Positions 33,979 through 41,521 of a DNA stretch of 41,521 bases are shown piece by piece. Every line of letters starts with the position of its first letter. Position 1 is the first letter of the stretch. The DNA is from an uncultured Lachnospiraceae bacterium (lineage in GTDB: Bacteria; Bacillota; Clostridia; Lachnospirales; Lachnospiraceae): assembly GCA_947037115.1 (NCBI GenBank), contig CAMQTN010000020.1, positions 1-41,521 of the forward strand, given 5' to 3'. The notes under the pieces were generated by a model. It worked only from the letters and a program-made list of their open reading frames with translations, searched no databases and was not told the DNA's origin. The position numbers were made by a program, and so were the translations under genes.

Positions 33979-34007
33979 ATTTTAAAGCATTCCTTTCCCA
34001 GTGTCAA
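33979..34007 (-). promoter_or_regulatory. Strong promoter of the leftward MATE gene
   Basis: Minus strand: TTGACA (34007-34002), 17-bp spacer, TAAAAT (33984-33979). Confidence 0.6.
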
Positions 34008-34055
34008 TCCGTTTTCCCAACATAAAAAATTTTTTGAAAATTTCATCAAAGGTAC

Positions 34056-34083
34056 TTGTGTTTTTGCGGCGGTGTGATAAAAT
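34056..34083 (+). promoter_or_regulatory. Promoter of the rightward MATE gene
   Basis: TTGTGT (34056-34061), 16-bp spacer, TAAAAT (34078-34083) with TG one base before the -10. Confidence 0.5.
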
Positions 34084-34118
34084 CGTCTCCAATGATTCCA
34101 TAAAGGGAGGTTATCATT

Positions 34119-35474
34119 ATGGAAAAAGATATGACAAAAGGCAGTCCCATGAGACTGATTCTGGGGTTTGCCGTGCCTCTTTTGCTGGGGCTTGTTTTCC
34201 AGCAGTTTTACAGCATGATGGATGCGGTTATCGTGGGTCATTATCTGGGCGTGGACGCGCTGGCGGCGGTGGGCGCTACCGGCTCCGTCAATTTCCTGAT
34301 CATCGGTTTCTGCATGGGAATCTGCAACGGCTTCGCGATTCCGATCGCGCAGGAGTTTGGCGCGAAGCATGAGGGAGAGCTGAAAAGGTTTGTGGCAAAC
34401 AGCGTGTGGCTGTCCGTGATCTTTGCGGTGGTCATCACGATCGTGGTGTCCCTTCTGTGCCGTCCGATTTTACAGCTGATGCGGACGCCGGAAAATATCA
34501 TTGACGGGTCCTACAGCTACATAATTATTATCTTTCTGGGGATACCCGTGGTGTTTCTCTACAATATGACGGCGGCCATCCTGCGCTCCCTGGGCGACAG
34601 TAAAACGCCTGTGGTGTTTCTGGTGACGGCGGCGGTTTTAAATATTTTCCTTGATGTCTTCTGTATCGTGGTGATCCACATGGGCGTGGCAGGTGCGGCA
34701 GTGGCTACGGTGGTTTCTCAGGCGGTTGCAGGACTCGCCTGCCTGATCTATATGCGCAGGAAGTTTGCGATTCTGAGACTGACGAAGGACGAGAGCAGAT
34801 GGAGCTGGAATTATGGGAGCAAACTCTGCAATATGGGCATTCCCATGGGCCTGCAGTATTCTATCACCGCCATTGGCAGCGTAATTTTGCAGAGCGCGGT
34901 GAACGGGATTGACTCCAATGCGGTGGCGGCGGTCACTGCGGGCGGCAAGGTGAGTATGCTGCTTGTCTGTCCCTTTGACGCGATGGGATCTACCATGGCG
35001 ACTTACGGCGGACAGAATGTGGGAGCGGGAGATCTGGACCGTGTGAATAAAGGGCTCAAGGACTGCTGTCTGCTGGGACTGGTCTACTCCCTGATTGCAA
35101 TGGGGGCGGTGTATCTGCTTGGAAAACAGCTTCTTTTGCTCTTTCTCGATGCGGGGGAGACACAGATCATTGGGAACGCTTACTATTTCCTGCGGATTAA
35201 TGCGCTGTTTTACTTTCCGCTTGCCCTTGTTAACATTGTGCGTTTCCTCATTCAGGGAATGGGCTTCAGCAAGCTGGCGGTTTTTGCGGGGGCCTTTGAG
35301 ATGCTGGCCAGAGCATTGGCGGGTTTTTGGCTGGTGCCGTATTTCGGGTTTGTTGCGGTGTGTCTGGCAAGCCCGCTGGCATGGATCTTTGCGGATGCCT
35401 TTCTGATTCCGGCCTTTTTCCATGTGAGGAAAAAGATGGCGGTTATTTTAAACAGGCAGAAGGAAAATGCGTAG
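34119..35474 (+). CDS. MATE-family efflux transporter
   Basis: 451 residues, twelve helices: LILGFAVPLLLGLVFQQFYS, MDAVIVGHYLGVDALAAVGA, and in the second half LCNMGIPMGLQYSITAIGSV. This is the DinF/NorM-like type common in Clostridia, not a recent copy of the neighbouring MATE protein: the two share only family-level patterns. GGGAGG precedes the ATG. It is followed after 52 bases by a glycosyltransferase gene and may be co-transcribed. Confidence 0.92.
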   Translation: MEKDMTKGSPMRLILGFAVPLLLGLVFQQFYSMMDAVIVGHYLGVDALAAVGATGSVNFLIIGFCMGICNGFAIPIAQEFGAKHEGELKRFVANSVWLSVIFAVVITIVVSLLCRPILQLMRTPENIIDGSYSYIIIIFLGIPVVFLYNMTAAILRSLGDSKTPVVFLVTAAVLNIFLDVFCIVVIHMGVAGAAVATVVSQAVAGLACLIYMRRKFAILRLTKDESRWSWNYGSKLCNMGIPMGLQYSITAIGSVILQSAVNGIDSNAVAAVTAGGKVSMLLVCPFDAMGSTMATYGGQNVGAGDLDRVNKGLKDCCLLGLVYSLIAMGAVYLLGKQLLLLFLDAGETQIIGNAYYFLRINALFYFPLALVNIVRFLIQGMGFSKLAVFAGAFEMLARALAGFWLVPYFGFVAVCLASPLAWIFADAFLIPAFFHVRKKMAVILNRQKENA

Positions 35475-35526
35475 ACGTTTTCCGGCTGCATGTTAATGTA
35501 CGTTTTTTACGGATAGCGAGGTTACT

Positions 35527-36642
35527 ATGAGCGTAACGGTTTTTACCATGACCCATAAGAAGTTTCCGAAGCCCGGCGACCCGGTCTATGTTCCCTTGCA
35601 GGTGGGGAGATCTAGGGCGAAGGATTTGGGTTATATAGGAGATGACACAGGCGTCAGTATTTCGGAGAAGAACTGTTATTACGGGGAGCTGACAGGCGTT
35701 TACTGGGTCTGGAAAAATATAAAAACTTCCGATTATGTGGGGATCTGCCATTACCGCAGATACTTCTGCACGGAGGAGGGGAGAATCCTGACGGAGAAGG
35801 AGTATGAGGAGATTCTCTCGGACTATGATATGATTGCCTCCAAGAAGCTGAAACTCAACTTTTCCTATTATGAGGGGTATGCCAGCGACTACAATATCCA
35901 TGATCTGAATGTTGTGGGGGAAGTGATCAGACAGGATTATCCCGAATACGGGGAGACCTTTGAGCGTCTGGTGCACGGAAAAGGCACTTATTTTGGCAAT
36001 ATGATGGTCTGTGAGAAGAAAATCTATGACGCATACTGCGAGTGGCTTTTTGGCATTTTTGAGAAAGCGGAAGGGCGGATCGACGCTTCCGGCTATGACG
36101 ACTACCACAAGCGGGTCTATGGATTTATCTCGGAGTTTCTTTTGTATGTCTGGACGCAGGTGCAGGGACTTCGGGTTTACGAGTGCAAAGTGGGTATGAC
36201 CGATGAGAAGCGGGAGACCACGGAGACGAAAGAACGGCTGGCGGCTTATTTTGCAAAGAAAGATATCGCCGGGGCTAAGGCCTATATACTTGCCTGTCTG
36301 GAAAAGCGTCCGGACGTGCTGATGGAAGCCTCTGACATTACGGGAGAGTTGAAAATGTCCATGCAGGTGATTGCGGTCTGTGAGCTGGAAAAGCAGGCTT
36401 ACGGGAGCAGTACCATCGACCGTATACAGGAATTTGGGGCGCTGATGGATCATTTTCAGAGGCTCAATGAACTGATTCTTGCGTATAAAGATGGGGAGAC
36501 AAAAATGTCTCCCCTTGAAGTAGGGTTCTATTTAAAGAGCGAGGGGATTACCGACATCGCTCTGGAGGCTTCCGCGCGCCTGTTCTGTTCTCCCGAGGAA
36601 GCAAAACAGGTGGCGGATGCCATAAAAGCCTGCACAGCCTGA
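35527..36642 (+). CDS. DUF4422 glycosyltransferase
   Basis: 371 residues. The first 240 form a DUF4422 domain (capsular or exopolysaccharide glycosyltransferase): TVFTMTHKKF, ELTGVYWVWKN, YVGICHYRRYF, GKGTYFGNMMVCEKKIYDAY and FISEFLLYVW are its recognisable blocks. The C-terminal 130 residues are helical and of unknown role. It transfers a sugar, probably for surface polysaccharide, in the cytoplasm. There is no polysaccharide cluster around it, only sugar-nucleotide genes further right. GAGG stands six bases before the ATG. Confidence 0.85.
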   Translation: MSVTVFTMTHKKFPKPGDPVYVPLQVGRSRAKDLGYIGDDTGVSISEKNCYYGELTGVYWVWKNIKTSDYVGICHYRRYFCTEEGRILTEKEYEEILSDYDMIASKKLKLNFSYYEGYASDYNIHDLNVVGEVIRQDYPEYGETFERLVHGKGTYFGNMMVCEKKIYDAYCEWLFGIFEKAEGRIDASGYDDYHKRVYGFISEFLLYVWTQVQGLRVYECKVGMTDEKRETTETKERLAAYFAKKDIAGAKAYILACLEKRPDVLMEASDITGELKMSMQVIAVCELEKQAYGSSTIDRIQEFGALMDHFQRLNELILAYKDGETKMSPLEVGFYLKSEGITDIALEASARLFCSPEEAKQVADAIKACTA

Positions 36643-36666
36643 CCGGATTACGGGCAGGCTGTTTCC
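36635..36666 (+). terminator. Terminator after the glycosyltransferase
   Basis: CAGCCTG (36635-36641) and CAGGCTG (36655-36661) with a 13-base loop, then TTTCC. Moderate strength. Confidence 0.6.
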
Positions 36667-36667
36667 T

Positions 36668-36697
36668 TGTTGTTTAATGTTGTTTAATGTTGTTTAA
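36668..36697. repeat. Three perfect 10-bp tandem repeats
   Basis: TGTTGTTTAA three times in a row between two convergent genes; the third copy contains the stop codon of the RsiV-like lipoprotein gene. Confidence 0.85.
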
Positions 36698-38091
36698 TCC
36701 GCAGTGAGCGGGTTTGTGATATAGCCATCAAGCCGCTCTTTGAATTGCAGTTCCTTATCCGCTGTATATTGGAAAAGATAGGTGTAAGGATAGGTGTCTG
36801 AGCGGCCGGACTCTTCGTCGTATTCTCCGAATGCTGTGAACAGGACGGCAATCTCGGTCAGACCGTCTGAAGGGTCGCTGTCGTAGAGGGCATAGGAACT
36901 GTGAAAGTAGCCGTTGGATGCGGCGGGTCCTATCTCTTCATAAACCACATTGCCCCAATTCTTTCCGTCGATATAGAGGCCGTATTTTTCGGACTCGCTT
37001 TCAGTGGAATAGATCTGGCCGTAGAATGCAATCCCCTCTTCTGTGCCGTCCCCGTTCAAATCAAAGCTGTATTCCGGCGTCCCGTCAATCAGAGGTTCCA
37101 TGGTATCCGTGTCATACTGGGAGGTATAATAGCGTTCCTCCATGAAATTCCCATTATAGCGGTACTCTTCCTTTAACCCGAGCTCGTAAGCCTTTTCGTA
37201 GGGAAGCCGGAAATAGATTTCCCCGGCGGCGTAGGGACCGAGTGTATAAGGATCGCTCATGAAGCTGATACCGCTCTGGGTGAAAACCCAGCTTCCCCAT
37301 TCAAAAAGCGCGCTGTCCAGATCATCTTTGGAAGGGCCGAACAGCTTTTCCTGATAGGTGGGCGTCTCCGCCAGATTAACGATGTAATCCAGGGCAGTGG
37401 CGTGGAAGGCGGCATAATCCTCAGCCAGGTCGTCAAGGCTGATCAGCTCGCCTGTCTTTACGTTGTAGTTCAGGCCGACTACGCCATAGTTGCCATGAGC
37501 TCCTCCCATGTCGAGGTAAGAGGTCAGTTCCAGAGAAAGTACACTGTCGTCCATACGGGTCACGTCTGCAGTTACGCTCTGTGCATAGCCGCGAAACCAG
37601 CTGCCGTCCTCATCCGCCAGACTGGATTCGTAATCGGACTTTGCCATCTCCAGAGTTTCCTCATCGGCTGAGAGATTGTAATGGGTTTCGATATCTGCGT
37701 TGATCTTTGCGGCGATGTCGTCTGCTCCCTCGATGGCCACCACAGGCATGGAGGTGCTGTTTTCCAGAAGCAGCGTGCCGTCGTCGGCCTTGATCTCGTC
37801 GTTGGATTCCTGAAAAGTGACGGATACGGGGGAAGGGGCGGCGGTGTTTTCTTCGGATTCTGCGGCGTCAGCATTTGTGACATTTGTGTCAGAATCCTCC
37901 GCGTCTTCCGTATTTCCTGTGTTTTCTGTGCTCTGGTCTGTTTCTTCGATATCGGCCGGCACTTCCTCTTCAGATGGGGAATCGTCCAGCGGCGCCTGTT
38001 CTGAAGGGGCTGCATTGTCTGCGCCGCAGGCGCTTGCAGAAATTGCAAGGAGTGATGCGGCTAGTAAAATGGACAGGTGTTTTCTTTTCAT
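36694..38091 (-). CDS. RsiV-like lipoprotein with DUF3298 domain
   Basis: 465 residues. Lipoprotein signal (ISASAC, C22), then a Glu/Asp/Thr-rich stretch to about 85. The middle matches the DUF4163/DUF3298 pair found in RsiV-type proteins: VTFQESNDEIKADDG, ELTSYLDMGGAHGNYG (GGAHG is the core), YFRLPYEKAYELGL. The last 130 residues hold a Ca-binding-like DLNGDGTEE motif. It lies outside the membrane. No sigma factor is next to it, so an anti-sigma role is not supported; lysozyme or envelope binding is possible. GAGGAG precedes the ATG. Confidence 0.75.
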   Translation of the reverse strand: MKRKHLSILLAASLLAISASACGADNAAPSEQAPLDDSPSEEEVPADIEETDQSTENTGNTEDAEDSDTNVTNADAAESEENTAAPSPVSVTFQESNDEIKADDGTLLLENSTSMPVVAIEGADDIAAKINADIETHYNLSADEETLEMAKSDYESSLADEDGSWFRGYAQSVTADVTRMDDSVLSLELTSYLDMGGAHGNYGVVGLNYNVKTGELISLDDLAEDYAAFHATALDYIVNLAETPTYQEKLFGPSKDDLDSALFEWGSWVFTQSGISFMSDPYTLGPYAAGEIYFRLPYEKAYELGLKEEYRYNGNFMEERYYTSQYDTDTMEPLIDGTPEYSFDLNGDGTEEGIAFYGQIYSTESESEKYGLYIDGKNWGNVVYEEIGPAASNGYFHSSYALYDSDPSDGLTEIAVLFTAFGEYDEESGRSDTYPYTYLFQYTADKELQFKERLDGYITNPLTAD

Positions 38092-38128
38092 AATAAAATC
38101 TCCTCATACTAGTATTTTCTTTAGGGAT

Positions 38129-38157
38129 AGTGTAGCATATTTTGTATGTTGCGGCAA
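38129..38157 (-). promoter_or_regulatory. Promoter of the RsiV-like lipoprotein gene
   Basis: Minus strand: TTGCCG (38157-38152), 17-bp spacer, TACACT (38134-38129) with TGC before it. Confidence 0.5.
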
Positions 38158-38257
38158 TTGGGTGCGCCATAGCGTTGATTATTTAAGTGATATCTAATTT
38201 ATTTAAAAAAGGAGACTTAGGTGTTTTCTGCTGAATGATTTGTGTAAAAACTAATAA

Positions 38258-38286
38258 TTGACTAATCTGCATGGGTATGACATAGT
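38258..38286 (+). promoter_or_regulatory. Promoter of the UDP-sugar pyrophosphorylase gene
   Basis: TTGACT (38258-38263), 17-bp spacer, CATAGT (38281-38286). Confidence 0.45.
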
Positions 38287-38320
38287 GATAGTACAAATGT
38301 GTCAGAACAAGGAGGGTACC

Positions 38321-39547
38321 ATGAACTATCAGGAGGCATACGAAAAACTGGAAAAGTACGGTCAGCTTCAGGTGCTGAAATATTACGATGAGCTGAATGG
38401 GGAGGAGAAGGAGGCGCTGCTTGCCCAGATCGAGCAGACGGACTTTGAGGTACTGTCGCTCTGCAAAAAGAAAGAGACCTTAAATCCCAGAGGAAAGATT
38501 GAACCGATCGGGGTGATGCAGCTTCCCGAAATCGAAAAAAAGAGGGACGAGTATACCGGAACCGGGCTTGAGGCGATCAGGGACGGAAAGGTTGGCGCCG
38601 TGCTTTTGGCGGGAGGTATGGGAACAAGACTTGGTTCGGATGCGCCGAAGGGTGTGTACAATATCGGACTGACAAAGGATGTTTTTATTTTCCAGCGGCT
38701 GATTGAGAATCTGATGGACGTGGTAAACCAGGCTGGGGCGTGGATTCCTCTCTATGTGATGACCAGCGATAAAAATCATGACACAACTGTCAGGTTTTTT
38801 GAGGAAAAGAATTATTTCGGCTACAGAGCAGACTATGTGACTTTTTTCATGCAGGATATGGCGCCGGCCTGCGATTATGAGGGAAAGGTGTATCTGGAAG
38901 CGAAAAATAAAATGTCCACTTCCCCCAACGGAAACGGCGGCTGGTTCCTGTCCATGATGAAATGGGGCGTCACCGATAAAATCAGACAGGCGGGTGTGGA
39001 ATGGTTGAATGTGTTTGCGGTGGACAATGTACTCCAGCGTATTGCCGACCCCTGCTTTGTGGGCGCGACGATCGCGACGGACAGCGCGGTGGGTGCGAAG
39101 GTGGTTGCCAAGAATGCGCCTGACGAGAAGGTGGGCGCCATGTGTCTGGAGGACGGCAGGCCGTCTATCGTGGAATATTATGACATGACGCCGGAGCTGA
39201 TGGCGGCGAAAAATGAGCAGGGCGGTCCGGCTTATCATTTCGGCGTGATTTTAAACTATCTTTTCCGGGTGAAAGATCTGGAGGAGATTGTGGCCAGAAA
39301 ACTTCCCCTTCACATCGTGGAAAAGAAAATTCCTTATCTGGATGAAAAGGGAGACCTTGTGAAGCCGGAGGAGCCCAACGGCTATAAGTTTGAACAGTTG
39401 GTGCTCGACATGATTCACGAGCTGGATTCCTGCCTGCCCTTTGAGGTAGTCAGAAATAAGGAGTTTGCGCCCATCAAAAACAGGACGGGGATCGACTCCG
39501 TGGAGAGCGCGCGGGCGCTGTGTGAGGAGAACGGGATTATATTGTAA
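38321..39547 (+). CDS. UDP-sugar pyrophosphorylase, UDPGP (eukaryotic-like) family
   Basis: 408 residues. The nucleotide-binding signature is LLAGGMGTRLGSDAPKG (95-111), followed by YVMTSDKNHDTTVRFFEEKN, FMQDMAP, SPNGNGGWF and FAVDNVLQRIADP. These are features of the UDPGP type-1 group (UDP-GlcNAc or UDP-Glc/Gal pyrophosphorylases of eukaryotic style), not of bacterial GalU or GlmU. The reaction is sugar-1-phosphate plus UTP to UDP-sugar in the cytoplasm; which sugar cannot be told. AAGGAGGG just before ATG 38321 decides the start over an in-frame ATG at 38258. galE follows 153 bases on, so a UDP-hexose route is likely. Confidence 0.88.
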   Translation: MNYQEAYEKLEKYGQLQVLKYYDELNGEEKEALLAQIEQTDFEVLSLCKKKETLNPRGKIEPIGVMQLPEIEKKRDEYTGTGLEAIRDGKVGAVLLAGGMGTRLGSDAPKGVYNIGLTKDVFIFQRLIENLMDVVNQAGAWIPLYVMTSDKNHDTTVRFFEEKNYFGYRADYVTFFMQDMAPACDYEGKVYLEAKNKMSTSPNGNGGWFLSMMKWGVTDKIRQAGVEWLNVFAVDNVLQRIADPCFVGATIATDSAVGAKVVAKNAPDEKVGAMCLEDGRPSIVEYYDMTPELMAAKNEQGGPAYHFGVILNYLFRVKDLEEIVARKLPLHIVEKKIPYLDEKGDLVKPEEPNGYKFEQLVLDMIHELDSCLPFEVVRNKEFAPIKNRTGIDSVESARALCEENGIIL

Positions 39548-39700
39548 TGTGTAGATTTCGCAGTGCTCAAAGCATAAGCACACAACATTATGACAGGTTT
39601 AAGCAACATTCACGTATTGAATAATATAGGGAAAACGGTGTAGACTGAAATCACGTTAAGGACATAAAACACATTTTCGAAAAGAAAGGCGGGTGCAGTT

Positions 39701-40717
39701 ATGGCAATCTTAGTGACAGGCGGTGCAGGGTATATCGGTTCTCATACGGTGGTAGAACTGCAGAATGCGGGTTATGAAGTGGTGGTAGTGGATAACCTGT
39801 CAAATTCCAGTGAAAAATCTCTCGACAGAGTGGAAAAAATTACGGGGAAACCGGTGAAATTTTATAAGGCGGATATTTTGGACAGGGAGGCCCTCGAGCA
39901 GGTTTTTGAGAAGGAGAAGATTGATTCCTGTATTCATTTTGCGGGTCTTAAGGCGGTCGGTGAGTCCGTGCAGAAGCCCTGGGAATATTATGAGAATAAC
40001 ATTGCCGGTACGCTCACGCTGGTGGATGTGATGCGCAGGCATAACGTAAAGAATATCATCTTTTCCTCCTCGGCTACCGTGTACGGCGATCCGGCGGTCA
40101 TTCCGATCACGGAGGAGTGTCCGAAGGGACAGTGTACCAACCCTTATGGCTGGACGAAGTCGATGCTTGAGCAGATTCTGACGGATATCCAGAAGGCGGA
40201 TTCCGAGTGGAATGTGATTCTGCTCCGCTACTTCAATCCCATAGGCGCGCATCAGAGCGGCACGATCGGGGAGAATCCCAACGGGATACCCAATAACCTC
40301 ATGCCCTACATCACACAGGTGGCTGTGGGCAAGCTGAAAGAGCTGGGCGTTTTCGGCAACGATTACGACACGCCGGACGGCACGGGTGTGCGCGATTATA
40401 TCCACGTGGTGGATCTGGCTGTCGGCCATGTGAAGGCGTTAAAGAAGATCGAAGAGAAGGCGGGACTGTGCATCTACAATCTGGGAACGGGTGTGGGTTA
40501 CAGCGTGCTCGATATCGTGAAGAACTTCGAGGAGGCTACGGGCGTGAAGATCCCTTACGTCATCAAGGAGAGACGCGCGGGCGATATCGCCACCTGCTAT
40601 TCCAATGCGGATAAGGCGAAAAAGGAGCTCGGCTGGGAAGCGCAGTACGGCATTAAGGAGATGTGTGCGGATTCCTGGAGATGGCAGAGCAATAACCCGA
40701 ACGGGTATGATGATTGA
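39701..40717 (+). CDS. galE: UDP-glucose 4-epimerase
   Basis: 338 residues, a complete GalE: NAD-binding GGAGYIG (7-13), catalytic S124 in [10 protein letters not shown]149 and K153 in NPYGWTK (same numbering as E. coli GalE), RYFNPIGAH and [15 protein letters not shown]. It interconverts UDP-Glc and UDP-Gal using bound NAD. With the pyrophosphorylase upstream it could serve a galactose (Leloir-type) or surface-sugar route. The gap 39548-39700 has no gene and only weak promoter matches. AAAGGCGGG precedes the ATG; a terminator follows. Confidence 0.96.
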   Translation: MAILVTGGAGYIGSHTVVELQNAGYEVVVVDNLSNSSEKSLDRVEKITGKPVKFYKADILDREALEQVFEKEKIDSCIHFAGLKAVGESVQKPWEYYENNIAGTLTLVDVMRRHNVKNIIFSSSATVYGDPAVIPITEECPKGQCTNPYGWTKSMLEQILTDIQKADSEWNVILLRYFNPIGAHQSGTIGENPNGIPNNLMPYITQVAVGKLKELGVFGNDYDTPDGTGVRDYIHVVDLAVGHVKALKKIEEKAGLCIYNLGTGVGYSVLDIVKNFEEATGVKIPYVIKERRAGDIATCYSNADKAKKELGWEAQYGIKEMCADSWRWQSNNPNGYDD

Positions 40718-40733
40718 TTATCATGAAAAGCAA

Positions 40734-40769
40734 AAGCGCAGGCGGTATATCCGCTTTGCGCTTCTTTTG
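40734..40769. terminator. Bidirectional terminator between galE and the hemolysin III gene
   Basis: AAGCGCA..CGG and CCG...TGCGCTT form a stem with an internal loop around TATAT, followed by CTTTTGG; on the minus strand GCTTTTGC follows. Confidence 0.6.
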
Positions 40770-40786
40770 GCCTGAAAATTCCGTTT

Positions 40787-41437
40787 TCAGATCACATACA
40801 GATACATGAAGATAAAGTGGCATACGCTTCCTCCCATCACAAACAGATGGAAGATCTCGTGGGAACCGAAATTCTTATGCTTTGCATTGAAGATCGGCAG
40901 TTTCAGGGCGTAGATAACGCCGCCTATGGTGTAGATGATCCCGCCGGCGAGGAGCCAGAGGAATGCGCTTCGCGTCAGCGTGCTCCACAGCGTACCGAAA
41001 ACGGCGAGACATGCCCACCCCATAGCGATATAGAGGATGGAGGAAAACCATTTCGGGCAGGTGATCCAGCAGATGTTGACAATCATTCCGGCGATGGCGA
41101 TACCCCATACTGTGGTGAGAAGCGTATAGCCGAGTCTGTTTCCCAAAACGATGAGACAGACAGGTGTGTAGGAGCCGGCGATCAGCACGAAGATCATCAT
41201 GTGATCCAGTTTGCGGAATATTTTTAATATGCTGTCTTTTACGGTGACGCTGTGATAGACTGCGCTGGCGCCGTAGAGGGCGACCATACTGCCGATAAAT
41301 ACCGCCATAGCGATAAAAGCGGTGTGGTCAGCGTCGGTGGCGGCTTTCACCATAAGCGGCGTCGCCGCTACAATAGCCATCATCATGGCGATGAAGTGGG
41401 TGATGGCGCTCCCGGGTTCGCGAATCGTGATTTGCAT
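40787..41437 (-). CDS. Hemolysin III (HlyIII/PAQR) family membrane protein
   Basis: 216 residues, seven helices. Opening EPGSAITHFIAMMMAIVA, then ALYGASAVYHSV, KLDHMMIFVLIAGSYTPV, and ending SHEIFHLFVMGGSVCHFIFM: the three conserved His/Asp clusters (SxxxH, HxxxD-type, HxxxH) that bind zinc in the PAQR fold are present. Function in bacteria is unsettled; the name does not show that it lyses cells. AAGGAG stands six bases before the ATG. Its promoter is cut off by the adapter at the contig end. Confidence 0.92.
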   Translation of the reverse strand: MQITIREPGSAITHFIAMMMAIVAATPLMVKAATDADHTAFIAMAVFIGSMVALYGASAVYHSVTVKDSILKIFRKLDHMMIFVLIAGSYTPVCLIVLGNRLGYTLLTTVWGIAIAGMIVNICWITCPKWFSSILYIAMGWACLAVFGTLWSTLTRSAFLWLLAGGIIYTIGGVIYALKLPIFNAKHKNFGSHEIFHLFVMGGSVCHFIFMYLYVI

Positions 41438-41486
41438 AAAGACTCCTTCTTTCTGAAGATAATAATAGTGTTACACAATGTAGTTT

Positions 41487-41521
41487 CTGTCTCTTATACA
41501 CATCTCCGAGCCCACGAGACT
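41487..41521. other. Illumina Nextera transposase adapter (contamination)
   Basis: CTGTCTCTTATACACATCT is the Nextera mosaic-end sequence, and the bases after it (CCGAGCCCACGAGAC) are the Nextera read-2 adapter tail. It is not genomic sequence, so the window ends at an untrimmed contig end. Confidence 0.97.

Noticed and set aside
35443..36453. Antisense frame of 336 codons
   Set aside because: Shadow of the DUF4422 gene, whose motifs are clear.
36694..38091. Anti-sigma factor RsiV
   Set aside because: The DUF3298 part is present, but there is no N-terminal anti-sigma domain, no membrane helix beyond the lipoprotein signal and no sigma gene nearby.
1..41486. CRISPR arrays, tRNA/rRNA genes, prophage, insertion sequences
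   Set aside because: No regularly spaced identical repeats, no tRNA or rRNA-like segment, no transposase, integrase or phage structural gene was seen on either strand.

Overview
The window reads as a chromosomal segment of a Gram-positive anaerobe of the Clostridia, most likely Lachnospiraceae. This is inferred from gene content and style: strong AGGAGG-type ribosome sites, lipoprotein solute-binding proteins, a GH25 lysozyme, a VirR-free BceRS-like two-component/ABC module, PocR- and hemerythrin-type signalling proteins, MATE pumps and a DUF4422 glycosyltransferase. It carries no rRNA, tRNA, phage, IS or CRISPR that I can see. The right edge is a contig end: the last 35 bases are Nextera transposase adapter, not genome.

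Layout, left to right. (1) 44-1039: small HTH regulators, with an orphan paralogue of one C-terminal domain and a palindrome shared by two convergent stop codons. (2) 1253-3762: a secreted Ser-rich protein coupled to a polytopic GT-C-like membrane protein. (3) 3930-5015: a secreted protein of four 67-residue repeats. (4) 5306-6244: cysK with its own promoter and dyad. (5) 6330-11250: response regulator, histidine kinase, ABC ATPase and FtsX-type permease, with three 11-bp-phased TGTAG repeats before the ABC genes. (6) 11343-11819: DNA-deoxyinosine glycosylase. (7) 11816-16544: a divergent signalling locus with a bacteriohemerythrin fused to a CheX-like domain on one side, and a double-receiver protein plus a PocR hybrid kinase (frameshifted at a G7 tract) on the other. 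(8) 16666-19053: polar amino-acid ABC importer. (9) 19113-21171: DD-carboxypeptidase and GH25 lysozyme, divergent. (10) 21337-24926: SstT-type Na+ symporter with a second amino-acid ABC importer whose binding protein has its two halves in swapped order. (11) 24986-31304: maltodextrin-type ABC genes, a GH13 amylase and a divergent LacI regulator with a perfect palindromic operator. (12) 31417-32606: a MotA/TolQ-like membrane protein overlapping a membrane-anchored LuxR regulator. (13) 32557-35474: two divergent MATE pumps. (14) 35527-41437: DUF4422 glycosyltransferase, an RsiV-like lipoprotein, a UDP-sugar pyrophosphorylase, galE and a hemolysin III family protein.

The most unusual items are the apparently circularly permuted binding protein (22584-23438), the MotA/TolQ-like plus membrane LuxR pair (31417-32606), the G7 frameshift in the PocR hybrid kinase (15232-15238), the 17-bp promoter element shared by the lysozyme and symporter operons, and the operator-like structures before the ABC and maltodextrin genes. 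Domain and family assignments come from reading the sequence and recalled family features; no database search was run.
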